Shown here piece after piece: positions 8,093 to 15,827 of a DNA stretch of 64,000 bases (its first letter is position 1; the number at the start of each line of letters is the position of its first letter). The notes beneath the pieces were generated by a model. That model saw only the letters and a program-made list of their open reading frames with translations. It had not been told where the DNA came from and made no database searches. The stretch is taken from NCBI RefSeq assembly GCF_015356865.1, contig NZ_JAAFZA010000010.1, forward strand, positions 33,580-97,579, in the 5' to 3' direction. This stretch comes from Catenulispora pinisilvae (GTDB lineage: Bacteria > Actinomycetota > Actinomycetes > Streptomycetales > Catenulisporaceae). The translations under genes and the position numbers were made by a program.

Positions 8093-8581
8093 CTAAGGAT
8101 TCGGCTTTGACCGAATGTCCGCTTTGGCCGAATGTCCATGCCGACCGGTGGCGGGGCGCTCGCGGGCCAGCGCGATGCCGATGTCCACGCGCTCATCGCG
8201 CGGAAGACCGGTCACCTTGTCCAGGCCCACCCACTCGGCGCGATCTGAGGACCCTCCGATCTCATCGCGCAGTTCGCCGCCGACGATGTGGGCCGCGTAG
8301 AAGATCCGCAGGCTGTGGAACTCAACCTGTTCTCGGGCAGAGGGCGGGGCCGGGGTGACTCTGGTGTGCATGCCGAGCAGTTCGTCGATGGCGACCTCGT
8401 ACCCGGTCTCCTCCCGTACTTCGCGCACCGCCGCGTCATACGGGTCTTCGCCGTGGTCGATACCGCCACCGGGAATCGACCAGAGTTTCCGTGCGGGATC
8501 ATCCGGATCAACCCAGCGGGAGAGCAGGATCTGCCCGTCCCGCAGGCACACGGCACAGGAACTGACGCGCAGGGAGTACAT
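8093..8581 (-). CDS. NUDIX hydrolase
   Basis: 162 aa. A complete Nudix box is present from about residue 39: GGGIDHGEDPYDAAVREV then REETGYEV, matching Gx5Ex7REUxEExGU. Such enzymes hydrolyse nucleoside diphosphates linked to another group. The C-terminal tail (HSAKADIRSKPNP) is encoded by a 17-bp tandem duplication. It lies 67 nt upstream of the precursor and 68 nt downstream of the ArsR-like gene, on the same strand. With two nucleotidyltransferases and a nucleotide kinase in the same locus it adds to a nucleotide theme; its substrate is unknown. Confidence 0.9.
   Translation of the reverse strand: MYSLRVSSCAVCLRDGQILLSRWVDPDDPARKLWSIPGGGIDHGEDPYDAAVREVREETGYEVAIDELLGMHTRVTPAPPSAREQVEFHSLRIFYAAHIVGGELRDEIGGSSDRAEWVGLDKVTGLPRDERVDIGIALARERPATGRHGHSAKADIRSKPNP
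8099..8116. promoter_or_regulatory. Inverted repeat ATTCGG-N6-CCGAAT upstream of the precursor (candidate operator)
   Basis: Perfect 6-bp arms with a 6-nt spacer, about 75 nt upstream of the precursor ATG and overlapping the last codons of the NUDIX gene. The same motif occurs once more at 10501-10518. An ArsR-like regulator is encoded between the two copies and could bind here, controlling a promoter of the precursor. Confidence 0.5.
8104..8137. repeat. 17-bp tandem direct repeat at the NUDIX gene 3' end
   Basis: GCTTTGACCGAATGTCC (8104-8120) and GCTTTGGCCGAATGTCC (8121-8137), 16 of 17 identical. It duplicates the last residues of the NUDIX protein and also repeats the CCGAAT half of the candidate operator with a 17-bp period, so it could give an extra regulator half-site. 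Confidence 0.6.
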
Positions 8582-8649
8582 GGTCTGGGCCCCTGACTGA
8601 TCTGCGGGCGGTGCCCGGGTCGGCGGGTAGTGGCGACGGCTGCGCGGAC

Positions 8650-9567
8650 TCAGTCGCCGAGCTCACCGAGCAGGACGACGCCGAAGTCCTCCAACTCGTA
8701 GAGCACCCGGGCCCCCACGCGGTGGCGCCGGACGAGGCCGGCCGAGGTGAGGCCGGCCAGGTGCTGAGAGACGGTGCTCGGCGCCAAGCCGAGGGAGTTC
8801 GCCACTCCTGTCGTGGTGGTGGGTGACAGCAGTGCGCGCAGGACCGAGGTCCGGCCAGGCCCGAGCAGAGCGGTCAGTTTGTCCCTCGGTCGCACCTGGT
8901 CGTGCTGTTCACTCTCGTCCCGGGGCGGGCCGCCTAGCACCGCGGCACCCTGTGCCTGGTAGGAGAACGCCGCCGTGTCGTGAACGGCGGAGAAGATCCG
9001 CGTATTGCCGCGTGCGAACAAGACCGGGACGATGATCAGGCAGCTGTCGGTCAACGGCCAGTCCATGTCGGTCTGGTGCGGAACGTTCAAATCGGGGCGC
9101 TCCCAGCGGATGCGGCCTCCCAGGTTCTGCAACAACATGTCAGCGCCCCCTGTCACCAGCGCACGGCCGCGCACCAGGATCTCTTCCTCCAGGACGTTGC
9201 GCATGTCCGGCCAGTAAGGCGCGATCGCCGCACTCCAGTAGTCGCTCATCAGGTGGGCGAATCTGTCGTGGCCGGTGTTCCGCAGTGCCGTCAGTTCGTC
9301 CTCGATGCCGGGGGAGGGACATGCCGGGATGGGGGTGAGGGGCGACGGTACAGACTTCGTCCATTGCGTTCGTATCGCGCCCGTGAGCTCTCTGTGCAGA
9401 CCGGGCGGAACCCGTGGCAGTGCCGTCGCGGCCCATTTCGTGTAGGGGTACGGTATTTCGCTCCGGTAACGCAGGGTCAAGGTCAGACTGGAAAACGCCT
9501 CCCACAGCGGGCTGATCGCTATGCGTACCCGTCCAAGAGTCAGTTCATCGAGCTGTATTCGGATCAT
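8650..9567 (-). CDS. ArsR-like winged-helix transcriptional regulator
   Basis: 305 aa. The C-terminal ~80 residues form a winged helix: LTALLGPGRTSVLRALLS, then GVANSLGLAPSTVSQHLAGL (recognition helix) and GLVRRHRVGARVLYEL (wing). The N-terminal ~220 residues resemble the uncharacterised sensor half of the large actinobacterial ArsR-family proteins. It has no visible metal-binding cysteine pair. It is the only regulator in region A, so it is the obvious candidate for the ATTCGG-N6-CCGAAT sites. It lies 78 nt downstream of the second nucleotidyltransferase gene. Confidence 0.85.
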   Translation of the reverse strand: MIRIQLDELTLGRVRIAISPLWEAFSSLTLTLRYRSEIPYPYTKWAATALPRVPPGLHRELTGAIRTQWTKSVPSPLTPIPACPSPGIEDELTALRNTGHDRFAHLMSDYWSAAIAPYWPDMRNVLEEEILVRGRALVTGGADMLLQNLGGRIRWERPDLNVPHQTDMDWPLTDSCLIIVPVLFARGNTRIFSAVHDTAAFSYQAQGAAVLGGPPRDESEQHDQVRPRDKLTALLGPGRTSVLRALLSPTTTTGVANSLGLAPSTVSQHLAGLTSAGLVRRHRVGARVLYELEDFGVVLLGELGD

Positions 9568-9645
9568 CAGGTCCCCGTACTAGCGTCGTGCGCAGCCGGA
9601 TCATCCAGTTCCGGGCACCGGGGCGGCGCCTCGGAGCGACGTCGG

Positions 9646-10431
9646 TCAGACCTCCACCTTCAGCGCCAGATCCTGGCACAGCGTGAGGATGTTGTTGATC
9701 CACTTCTTGGGGTCGTCGCGATCGAAGTCCCGCATCGTCTCGACGTCCCAGTACTCGTCGAAGGTCAGTGCCGCGGGGTTGGCCGCCTGGAACCTGCGTG
9801 GCCGCCACTTGTAGGCGTAACTGTCGTACTCTCCCCGTTCTTCGAGCAGCGCGTCGACGGTGTGGCCGAAGGCCAGCCGCGCCGAGATCATGGAACTGTG
9901 CAGGTCTCCGTCCTCCAGTTGGCCCAGACCGTCCTCGATGGCCCGGCCCGCCGCACCGAGCGAGCGGGCGACGAGGACGGACCGGAAGGCCGAACCGTCG
10001 ATCTCGGCTCGGCGACGGGCGACCCAGTCCTCGCCGAGCAGCGGTACGCACGTCGCGATACGTCCGAGGAACGCCTCTTCCCGCGGTAGCAGGACGTCGT
10101 TGCTGTCCGCCCGCACCCGGTCGTACTCGGCCCAGGAGACCTTCGCGACCATCTGGTCGACCTGGGTGTCCAACCAATAGGCCAGATCCCAGTCGCAGCC
10201 GTCGGCGTGGAACGTGTGCTGCCGGACCACGTCGGGGTCCAGCGACACTCGAACTTCGACAGTGTCCGGACCGGCCCACGGTTCGGCGCTGACCAGGTAG
10301 ATGTCGAGATCGCTCCGGCGATTGCTCCACCCACGGGCGGCGGATCCGACCAGGAGAGCGGCCCGGCACTGGTCCGGCAGCACGTTTCGGTCGCGCAAGG
10401 TCTTCACCGCCTTGCGTGCGTCCAAACGCAT
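9646..10431 (-). CDS. Stand-alone nucleotidyltransferase
   Basis: 261 aa from the ATG at 10431, chosen for the GGAG 8-9 nt upstream; the frame stays open for 37 more codons without a better site. The nucleotidyltransferase signature LLVGSAARGWSNRRSDLDIY is at residues 27-46 (Gly-Ser, then Asp41 and Asp43). The rest is a helical bundle, as in aminoglycoside-type nucleotidyltransferases or MNT proteins. It is first in the minus-strand run leading to the precursor. It could modify a small molecule that is later joined to the peptide, or confer self-resistance; neither is shown. Confidence 0.82.
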   Translation of the reverse strand: MRLDARKAVKTLRDRNVLPDQCRAALLVGSAARGWSNRRSDLDIYLVSAEPWAGPDTVEVRVSLDPDVVRQHTFHADGCDWDLAYWLDTQVDQMVAKVSWAEYDRVRADSNDVLLPREEAFLGRIATCVPLLGEDWVARRRAEIDGSAFRSVLVARSLGAAGRAIEDGLGQLEDGDLHSSMISARLAFGHTVDALLEERGEYDSYAYKWRPRRFQAANPAALTFDEYWDVETMRDFDRDDPKKWINNILTLCQDLALKVEV

Positions 10432-10733
10432 GAGCCGATCTCCGATGCATAGAGCTGACTTTCTGGGAAGGGTAGCGACGCCGAGTGCGGAACGCACGCG
10501 ATTCGGCCGGTGCCGAATCTCCTGCCTGGGTCCGGAATTCACCGGATCCCGGTCCGGGGGCTGACGGGCCGGCGGCCGGGGTGCTCGGCGGGCGTGGCGA
10601 GACGAGGGGTGCTTGTCACGAATGCATCTCCTGTGGTGGGATCTGCGCTATCCGACAGCAGGTGATGATCTGCGCCCGAACAATAAATGAAGGCCGGATC
10701 ACGGAATCACAGTGAGGAATCCTTTTCATTATC
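10432..10733. other. Divergent intergenic region (nucleotidyltransferase / kinase)
   Basis: 302 bp between divergent genes. It must hold promoters for both the RiPP run (minus) and the kinase (plus). Apart from the inverted repeat at 10501-10518 I see no strong hairpin or small gene with a good ribosome site. The part next to the kinase is noticeably AT-rich. Confidence 0.5.
10501..10518. promoter_or_regulatory. Inverted repeat ATTCGG-N6-CCGAAT (second copy)
   Basis: Identical arms to the copy at 8099-8116; here the symmetry extends to 8-bp arms (GATTCGGC/GCCGAATC, 10500-10519) with a 4-nt loop. It is about 70 nt upstream of the first gene of the minus-strand run, a normal position for a repressor or activator site. 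Confidence 0.55.
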
Positions 10734-11603
10734 ATGACCGATGCAGATGCAGCTGGGACGCGCCGAGGCGTGTACGTCGCGCTCCTGGGCCTAGACGGAT
10801 CCGGTAAGACCACTGTCGCTCACGGGCTGACAGAACGGCTGGCCGCGCAAGGGCATAAGCCCGAGTTCATGAGATGGCAGGGAGTTCTCGACCAGGGCGA
10901 TCGATTAGACTTTCCGTACATCTCGGTGCGCCAGCTCCTGGTGGAGATCTGGCGGACGCGCTACGGCGGCGCCACGGATGCGCAATCGGTTCGGGTGCAG
11001 CATGGGCCGACTTCATACGCGGACTTCAAGCGCGCCCAACTCGACCCCGGCCCGGTCTATCCGGCCGACGCCCGCCGCTCCGGCATGGTGGCCTCCGCGA
11101 TGCTCGAATTCACCACCGAGATGTTGATTCACACGGAGATCGTGAATGAGCACCTGTCCAACGGCAGGACCGTCGTCAGGGACGGATTCCCCTACCGGAA
11201 CGCGATGAAGGTGCTCCGGGTCGCCAACGAGATTCACAGCGGCGACGTCCCCGATGATTTCATCGCCAAGGCGATCGACTTCATCGTCGAGGCCTGCTCC
11301 GGCCAGTTCCTGCAGCCCGATATCGGGGTATTCATGAAAGTCGCGGCAGAGGAGTGCTACCGGCGGATCGTGGCGCGCACCGGTGTCGGGCCGTTCGAAG
11401 ACATGGGCTTCACCGGCCGAACGGGCCGGTCGTCGTTCATCGAGCTCCAAGGCGCGATGCTGGAGGATTATGAGCGGATGGCCACCAGCTGGGGCTGGCA
11501 CATCCTCGACATCAGCGAGGCCTCTCCTGCCGAAGCCCTTGATGCCGTCACCGATATCGTCCTTCCCGGCGTCGCTGAATTGCAGTGTGCGACGGATCGG
11601 TGA
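10734..11603 (+). CDS. Thymidylate kinase-like P-loop nucleotide kinase
   Basis: 289 aa. Walker A GLDGSGKTT at residues 19-27, the same form as in thymidylate kinase. Later VVRDGFPYRNAMK fits the DR-type substrate motif and TGRTGRSSF resembles the lid. It is longer than standard TMP kinase (about 210 aa). No purine-rich ribosome site lies at the usual distance from the ATG, so the mRNA may be leaderless or the start later. Transcribed away from the RiPP run, sharing its promoter region. It may supply or use a nucleotide in the same pathway; this is inferred from the repeated nucleotide-handling enzymes. Confidence 0.8.
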   Translation: MTDADAAGTRRGVYVALLGLDGSGKTTVAHGLTERLAAQGHKPEFMRWQGVLDQGDRLDFPYISVRQLLVEIWRTRYGGATDAQSVRVQHGPTSYADFKRAQLDPGPVYPADARRSGMVASAMLEFTTEMLIHTEIVNEHLSNGRTVVRDGFPYRNAMKVLRVANEIHSGDVPDDFIAKAIDFIVEACSGQFLQPDIGVFMKVAAEECYRRIVARTGVGPFEDMGFTGRTGRSSFIELQGAMLEDYERMATSWGWHILDISEASPAEALDAVTDIVLPGVAELQCATDR

Positions 11604-11636
11604 GCCGGCGGTCCGGCGGGGCGTGACAAAGCTCGA

Positions 11637-12884
11637 CTACGCCACGACGGCCGAATCCTCCTCGGGGTCGAGCTCGACGGCCGGGGCGCGGGCGAGGTTC
11701 CGGGTGTCGCGCACGGCCAGCGTCGCCGCGGTCGCCAGGAAGAACACGGCGGCGACGGCCAGCAGCGACGTCGCCGAACCGATCCGCAGGAGCACGGCTG
11801 CCAGCGCGTAGCCCAGTGGGCGGCCGGCGGTCGAGCCGAGCATGTCGAACGACGACACGCGGGACAGCGCCGGCCCGGGCACCTCCTGCTGGAGCGCGGT
11901 GTACCACAGCGCGTCGGGGAACGAGATGACCAGTCCCATCAGGAAAGCGGCGCCGGTGAGCACCGGCGAGGGCGCGTTCAGGGCCAGCGCCACGATCAGC
12001 GGTATCGCCGCGAACTGCATGGCGCGCGGCCACCGCAGCAAGTAGCGGGTGGTGAGCCGGAGCGCGAGAGCGTTGCCGCACAGCGAGCCGATGCTCATGG
12101 CGGCCACCACGACGCCCCATTGCAGGGCACTGCCATGCTTGCTGTGCAGCTGCGCCGGGCCGAGGACGACGAAGATGGCGTACACCAGGTTGAACAGCGA
12201 GAAGTAGGCGACACTCGTCCACAGCCAGGTGCGCTTGCGCACCTCTTGCCAGCCTTCGCGGACGTCTTCGCCGAACCGGCCCCGGGTGCGCTGGGAACTC
12301 GGCAGGCGCAGGCTCGACAGCAGCAGGGAGCTGCCCAGGTACGTCCCACCGTCGATCACCAGGGCCCAGCCGGGGCCGATCGACACCGCCAGCACGCCGG
12401 CGATGAGGGGGCCGATGCTGGTGGTGACGTCGTTCGTCACCGCGAGCAGCGCGCTGGCCTGCTGGAACATCCCCGGCGGCGCCGTCGCCTTCGTCAGGCC
12501 CAGCCGCGCCGGGGCGTTGAACGCGCTGGCCACCCCGTTGAGGACCTGCAAGGCCATCAGGGCCAGGATCGGGGCGTGGCCGGTCAGCAGGCAGATGCCG
12601 AAGGTGGTCTGGGCCAGGAACCGCGCCGCGTCGGTCGTCATCATGACCCGGTGCCGCGGCAGCCGGTCGGCCCACACCCCGCCCACCACCATCAGCGCGA
12701 GCTGGGGCAGGGAATACGAGGCGAGCACCAGGCTCAGCGCCGCCGCCGATCCGGTGACGTTCAGCACGCCGAAGGTCATCGCCACCGGGGCCAGCGCCGT
12801 GCCGGTCATCGACACCGCCTGGGCCGTGAACTGGCGCCGGAACGTCTTGTGGGCCAACGGGCGGAGCGCGGTGGCGAAACGCAT
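11637..12884 (-). CDS. MFS transporter (enterobactin-exporter-like)
   Basis: 415 aa with about 12 membrane segments. The opening MRFATALRPLAHKTFRRQFTA and the loop GGVWADRLPRHRVMM (family motif A, GxxxDRxxRR-like) place it with the MFS_3 exporters. It converges with the kinase gene (33 nt apart) and diverges from the acyltransferase gene that begins the phosphonate region. A TGATACG word lies 9 nt upstream of its start, the same word found three times in the phosphonate promoter region, so it more likely serves region B. Probably exports the phosphonate product or gives self-resistance. Confidence 0.85.
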   Translation of the reverse strand: MRFATALRPLAHKTFRRQFTAQAVSMTGTALAPVAMTFGVLNVTGSAAALSLVLASYSLPQLALMVVGGVWADRLPRHRVMMTTDAARFLAQTTFGICLLTGHAPILALMALQVLNGVASAFNAPARLGLTKATAPPGMFQQASALLAVTNDVTTSIGPLIAGVLAVSIGPGWALVIDGGTYLGSSLLLSSLRLPSSQRTRGRFGEDVREGWQEVRKRTWLWTSVAYFSLFNLVYAIFVVLGPAQLHSKHGSALQWGVVVAAMSIGSLCGNALALRLTTRYLLRWPRAMQFAAIPLIVALALNAPSPVLTGAAFLMGLVISFPDALWYTALQQEVPGPALSRVSSFDMLGSTAGRPLGYALAAVLLRIGSATSLLAVAAVFFLATAATLAVRDTRNLARAPAVELDPEEDSAVVA

Positions 12885-13214
12885 CGGAAAAACGTATCAA
12901 ACTTCTGATTCGATAGACACCGGTCGGATCCGGGCCCGGTCCACGTCCGCCTCCGCCTGCGCGCCGGGCCACGCCCCGGGTGAATGCATACCCTGCGATA
13001 CATGCCTTGACGACCGCTGTGGCCTCTGCGAAGATCAGTGTTCGAATACTGTTTGGGTGCCGTTGGGGCGAGTGAGCGGTTTGTGCGCAGCTCGTCGCGC
13101 GGTTCACGCACCGGCACCCGGGGCGAACCTTCGACTCGATGTACAGCAGAGTTCTGATGCGGGCAGGCCGGTACTGCTCGCCTCTGAGCGCTGTTGCCGC
13201 TGGGGGAGGCAGGA
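12885..13214. other. Divergent intergenic region
   Basis: 330 bp between the divergent exporter and acyltransferase genes. It contains TGATACG (minus strand, 12893-12899) close to the exporter start. I see no RNA gene, strong hairpin or convincing small gene in it. Confidence 0.5.
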
Positions 13215-14282
13215 TTGTCGATCACATCACCGCATCCGATCCTTGATTCCAGATACGACGTGCTCGACCGTGCGCGGTTCGAACCCGCCGGATTCCAAGC
13301 GCTGGACCGGTCGGCCGGCGCCGCCGCCGGCCTGAGCCGGCTGCGCCAGGTCGAGCTGGACCGCCGGTGGCGTGCGCGGTATGTGCGGGGAGTGCGCGGG
13401 TCCGAGTTGGTAGCCGCGGTACCCGTATACACAACCGTCGGCTCCTCCTGGCCGGACGCCGCCTACGACCCGCGGAACTGGGGTCTGGACCCGGGCCTGA
13501 CCGAAGCGCTGCCCGCGGACCGCTGCCTGGTCGTCGGGGGTGTCTACGACCAGCGGTCGGGCTTCCCGGTCCGGCTGGACGCCGCCGGCGAGAACGCCCG
13601 CGAGGTGCTCGTGGCCATCGCCAGGGCCGCCGCCGCCGAGGAACGCGCGCTGGTCTTCCCTTACGCCTACAACCGCGCCCGGCGCGCGCTCGACGCGGTC
13701 ACCGACGGCTTCCACTGGACCGGCCTGGCCCGCGAGTCGCACTTCCGGGACGTCGACGACCCCGACCGGCCGATGAGCTCACGGGTGCGCGGCGTACTGC
13801 GGCGCGATCGGCGGCTGATCGAGGCGGCGGGGCTGGACACCTCGGTCACGGACTGGGCAACGGCCGAGGCGGTCGCCGCACCGCTGATCGCCGAGCACAA
13901 CACCCGCAAGGACGTGCCGGATCACGCGGAGTTCGTCCGGATGCGCTACCGGCAGTGGACCGAGTGCCCGGACGTCGAACTCGTCGTCTTCTCCGCCGCC
14001 ACGGCGTCGGTGGCCGGCGTGTTGACCGCGATCGTCTGGCAGGACCAGCTGGAGCTGTACGAGATCGGGTTGCCGCAGAGCCAGGACAGCGAACGGATCG
14101 CCGTGTATCTGGACTTGATGTTCCATCAGCCGCTGGCTTACGCGCGCCGGCGCGGGCTCAGGCATATCCGCGCCGGTACGGCCGCCGAGACGCCGAAGAG
14201 CTCCCGCGGCGCGGTGTTCGAGGAGTTGTCCGGCGGCCTGCTGACGGCCGAGGCGACACGGGAGCTCGCCGATGCCGGCTAG
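13215..14282 (+). CDS. GNAT-like (BioF2/peptidyl bridge type) acyltransferase
   Basis: 355 aa from the TTG at 13215, preceded by GGGGGAGG at 5-6 nt; a TTG seven codons earlier lacks such a site. The protein looks like the double-GNAT-fold family that includes FemX-like aminoacyltransferases and the BioF2 acetyltransferase domain: residues 190-330 include RGVLRRDRRLIEAAG and AGVLTAIVWQDQLELYEIG. Its stop overlaps the start of the ATP-grasp gene by 11 nt. Such proteins attach amino acids from aminoacyl-tRNA or acyl-CoA to amines. It probably makes an amide bond in the phosphonate product. Confidence 0.65.
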   Translation: MSITSPHPILDSRYDVLDRARFEPAGFQALDRSAGAAAGLSRLRQVELDRRWRARYVRGVRGSELVAAVPVYTTVGSSWPDAAYDPRNWGLDPGLTEALPADRCLVVGGVYDQRSGFPVRLDAAGENAREVLVAIARAAAAEERALVFPYAYNRARRALDAVTDGFHWTGLARESHFRDVDDPDRPMSSRVRGVLRRDRRLIEAAGLDTSVTDWATAEAVAAPLIAEHNTRKDVPDHAEFVRMRYRQWTECPDVELVVFSAATASVAGVLTAIVWQDQLELYEIGLPQSQDSERIAVYLDLMFHQPLAYARRRGLRHIRAGTAAETPKSSRGAVFEELSGGLLTAEATRELADAG

Positions 14283-15585
14283 CCGACCCCGCCTGGCGGT
14301 GCTGACCGGCGTCGGTGGTTCGCTGTCCACGCTGGACAGCGCCGCGGCCGCGGCCGATCTGGCCGATCTGGTGTTCCTGGTGGACGCCCGGGAGGCTGCC
14401 CGATATCCCGATCTCCAAGCCGTCGCCACGGCATTGGGCCCGACCGCCGTGGTCGACTTCGGCGATGTCGACGGTTGTCTGTCGGCGGCCAAGTCCGCGG
14501 GCGCCGACCGGGCGATCTCCTTCGTGGACCGGCTGTGCGCACTGGCCGCGGCCGTCAACCGGGGTCTGGGGATCGCCGCCGGCCGGACGCCGACGTGGGG
14601 GAAGAAGGACGTCCAGCGTGCCCTGCTGCGCGAGAGCGGGGTGTCGCAGGTCCCGGCGGCCCGGGTCGCCGGCGCCGCCGATCTGACGCGCTTCCTGGAC
14701 GCCCACGGCATGCCGGCGATCCTCAAACCGGTCGGCGGGGTCAGCAGCCGGGACATCTGGCTGCTGCGCGACCCGGCCGAGGCGGCGGCCGCCGTGGCCG
14801 CGCTGTGGCCGGACGGAACACCGGGCCCTGCGATGCTCGTCGAACGGTTCCTCGTCGGGGACACCCGGGCGCAGCCGCACCTGGCCGACTACGTGTCGGC
14901 CGAAGTCTTCCGGTGCGGCGGGCAGGTCGCGGCGGCCTTCGTCACCGACCGCCTCCGGCCGATGGACCCGTGCCGCGAGACCGGCCTGGTGCTGCCGAGC
15001 CTGCTCGCCCCGGACGCGGCCGCGGAAGTGATCCGCACCGCATCGGCGGCGCTGGACGCCGTCGGCGCCGCCGACGGCGCGTTCCACGTCGAGCTGAAAC
15101 CGCGAGCGGCCGGCTCGGAGATCGTCGAGCTGAACGGCCGGCTCGGGGGGTTCATCGCCAAGCTCGCCGCCTACGGGGCCGGCGCCGATCTGGGCGCGGC
15201 GGCCATCGCCGCGGCGATCGGGCGGCCGCCGGAGCTGGACCTGGCCTGGCGCCGCTGTGTCCTGGTGCTGCTGTTCCAGCCGCCGGCATCGGCGCGGCGG
15301 ATATCAGCGGTGCCCGAGCGCTCGGCCGTCGCCAAGCTGCCCGGGGTGATCGCCGTGGAGGCCCTGGCAACCGCCGGGACCACGGTCGACTGGCGCGACG
15401 GGAGCGACGGCGCCGTCGCCCATGTGTGGATCGGCGCGGACTCGGCCGACGCGCTGCACACCCGGCTGCTCCAGGTGGCCGAGTACCTCACCGAGACCTT
15501 CGTGTTCGTCGGGCGGGACGGCGCGCGGACACTGGACCGGGCATGGCTTGACCAGATCGCCGGAAAGGAAAGCGAGCAGGTATGA
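14272..15585 (+). CDS. ATP-grasp ligase of the phosphonate region
   Basis: 437 aa, overlapping the acyltransferase stop by 11 nt and the PCP start by 4 nt. ATP-grasp features: PAILKPVGGVSSRDIWLL (nucleotide binding), AMLVERFLVGDTRAQPHLADY (hinge) and FHVELKPRAAGSEIVELNGRLGG (metal binding). It resembles L-amino-acid ligases (BacD/YwfE type), which join a free amino acid to another amine with ATP. With the A domain and PCP it is part of a small peptide-bond-forming module. Substrates cannot be read from sequence. Confidence 0.85.
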   Translation: MPASRPRLAVLTGVGGSLSTLDSAAAAADLADLVFLVDAREAARYPDLQAVATALGPTAVVDFGDVDGCLSAAKSAGADRAISFVDRLCALAAAVNRGLGIAAGRTPTWGKKDVQRALLRESGVSQVPAARVAGAADLTRFLDAHGMPAILKPVGGVSSRDIWLLRDPAEAAAAVAALWPDGTPGPAMLVERFLVGDTRAQPHLADYVSAEVFRCGGQVAAAFVTDRLRPMDPCRETGLVLPSLLAPDAAAEVIRTASAALDAVGAADGAFHVELKPRAAGSEIVELNGRLGGFIAKLAAYGAGADLGAAAIAAAIGRPPELDLAWRRCVLVLLFQPPASARRISAVPERSAVAKLPGVIAVEALATAGTTVDWRDGSDGAVAHVWIGADSADALHTRLLQVAEYLTETFVFVGRDGARTLDRAWLDQIAGKESEQV

Positions 15586-15827
15586 CCCCCAGTGAGATCG
15601 CAGAACTGATGCAGGAGATCGTCGACCTCGACGAGGTCGGCGTCGACGCCGGCTTCTTCGAGGTCGGTGGGAACTCTTTCCTCGCCCTCACCCTGCTGGC
15701 CCGCATCCATGAGCGGACCGGGATCATGCTGAGCCTGCTCGACGTGGTCCGCGCACCGACCGCGGTGGAAGTGAGCGGGTTGCTGGCCCGGCAGGCCGCC
15801 GAGGTGGGGGCCGCTGGTGGTGAGTGA
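15582..15827 (+). CDS. Stand-alone peptidyl carrier protein
   Basis: 81 aa. The phosphopantetheine site FFEVGGNSFLAL is complete, with Ser32 as attachment residue. The start overlaps the ATP-grasp stop (ATGA) and its end overlaps the A-domain start by about 10 nt, so the three are translationally coupled. Expected to be charged by the adjacent adenylation protein. Confidence 0.9.
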   Translation: MTPSEIAELMQEIVDLDEVGVDAGFFEVGGNSFLALTLLARIHERTGIMLSLLDVVRAPTAVEVSGLLARQAAEVGAAGGE

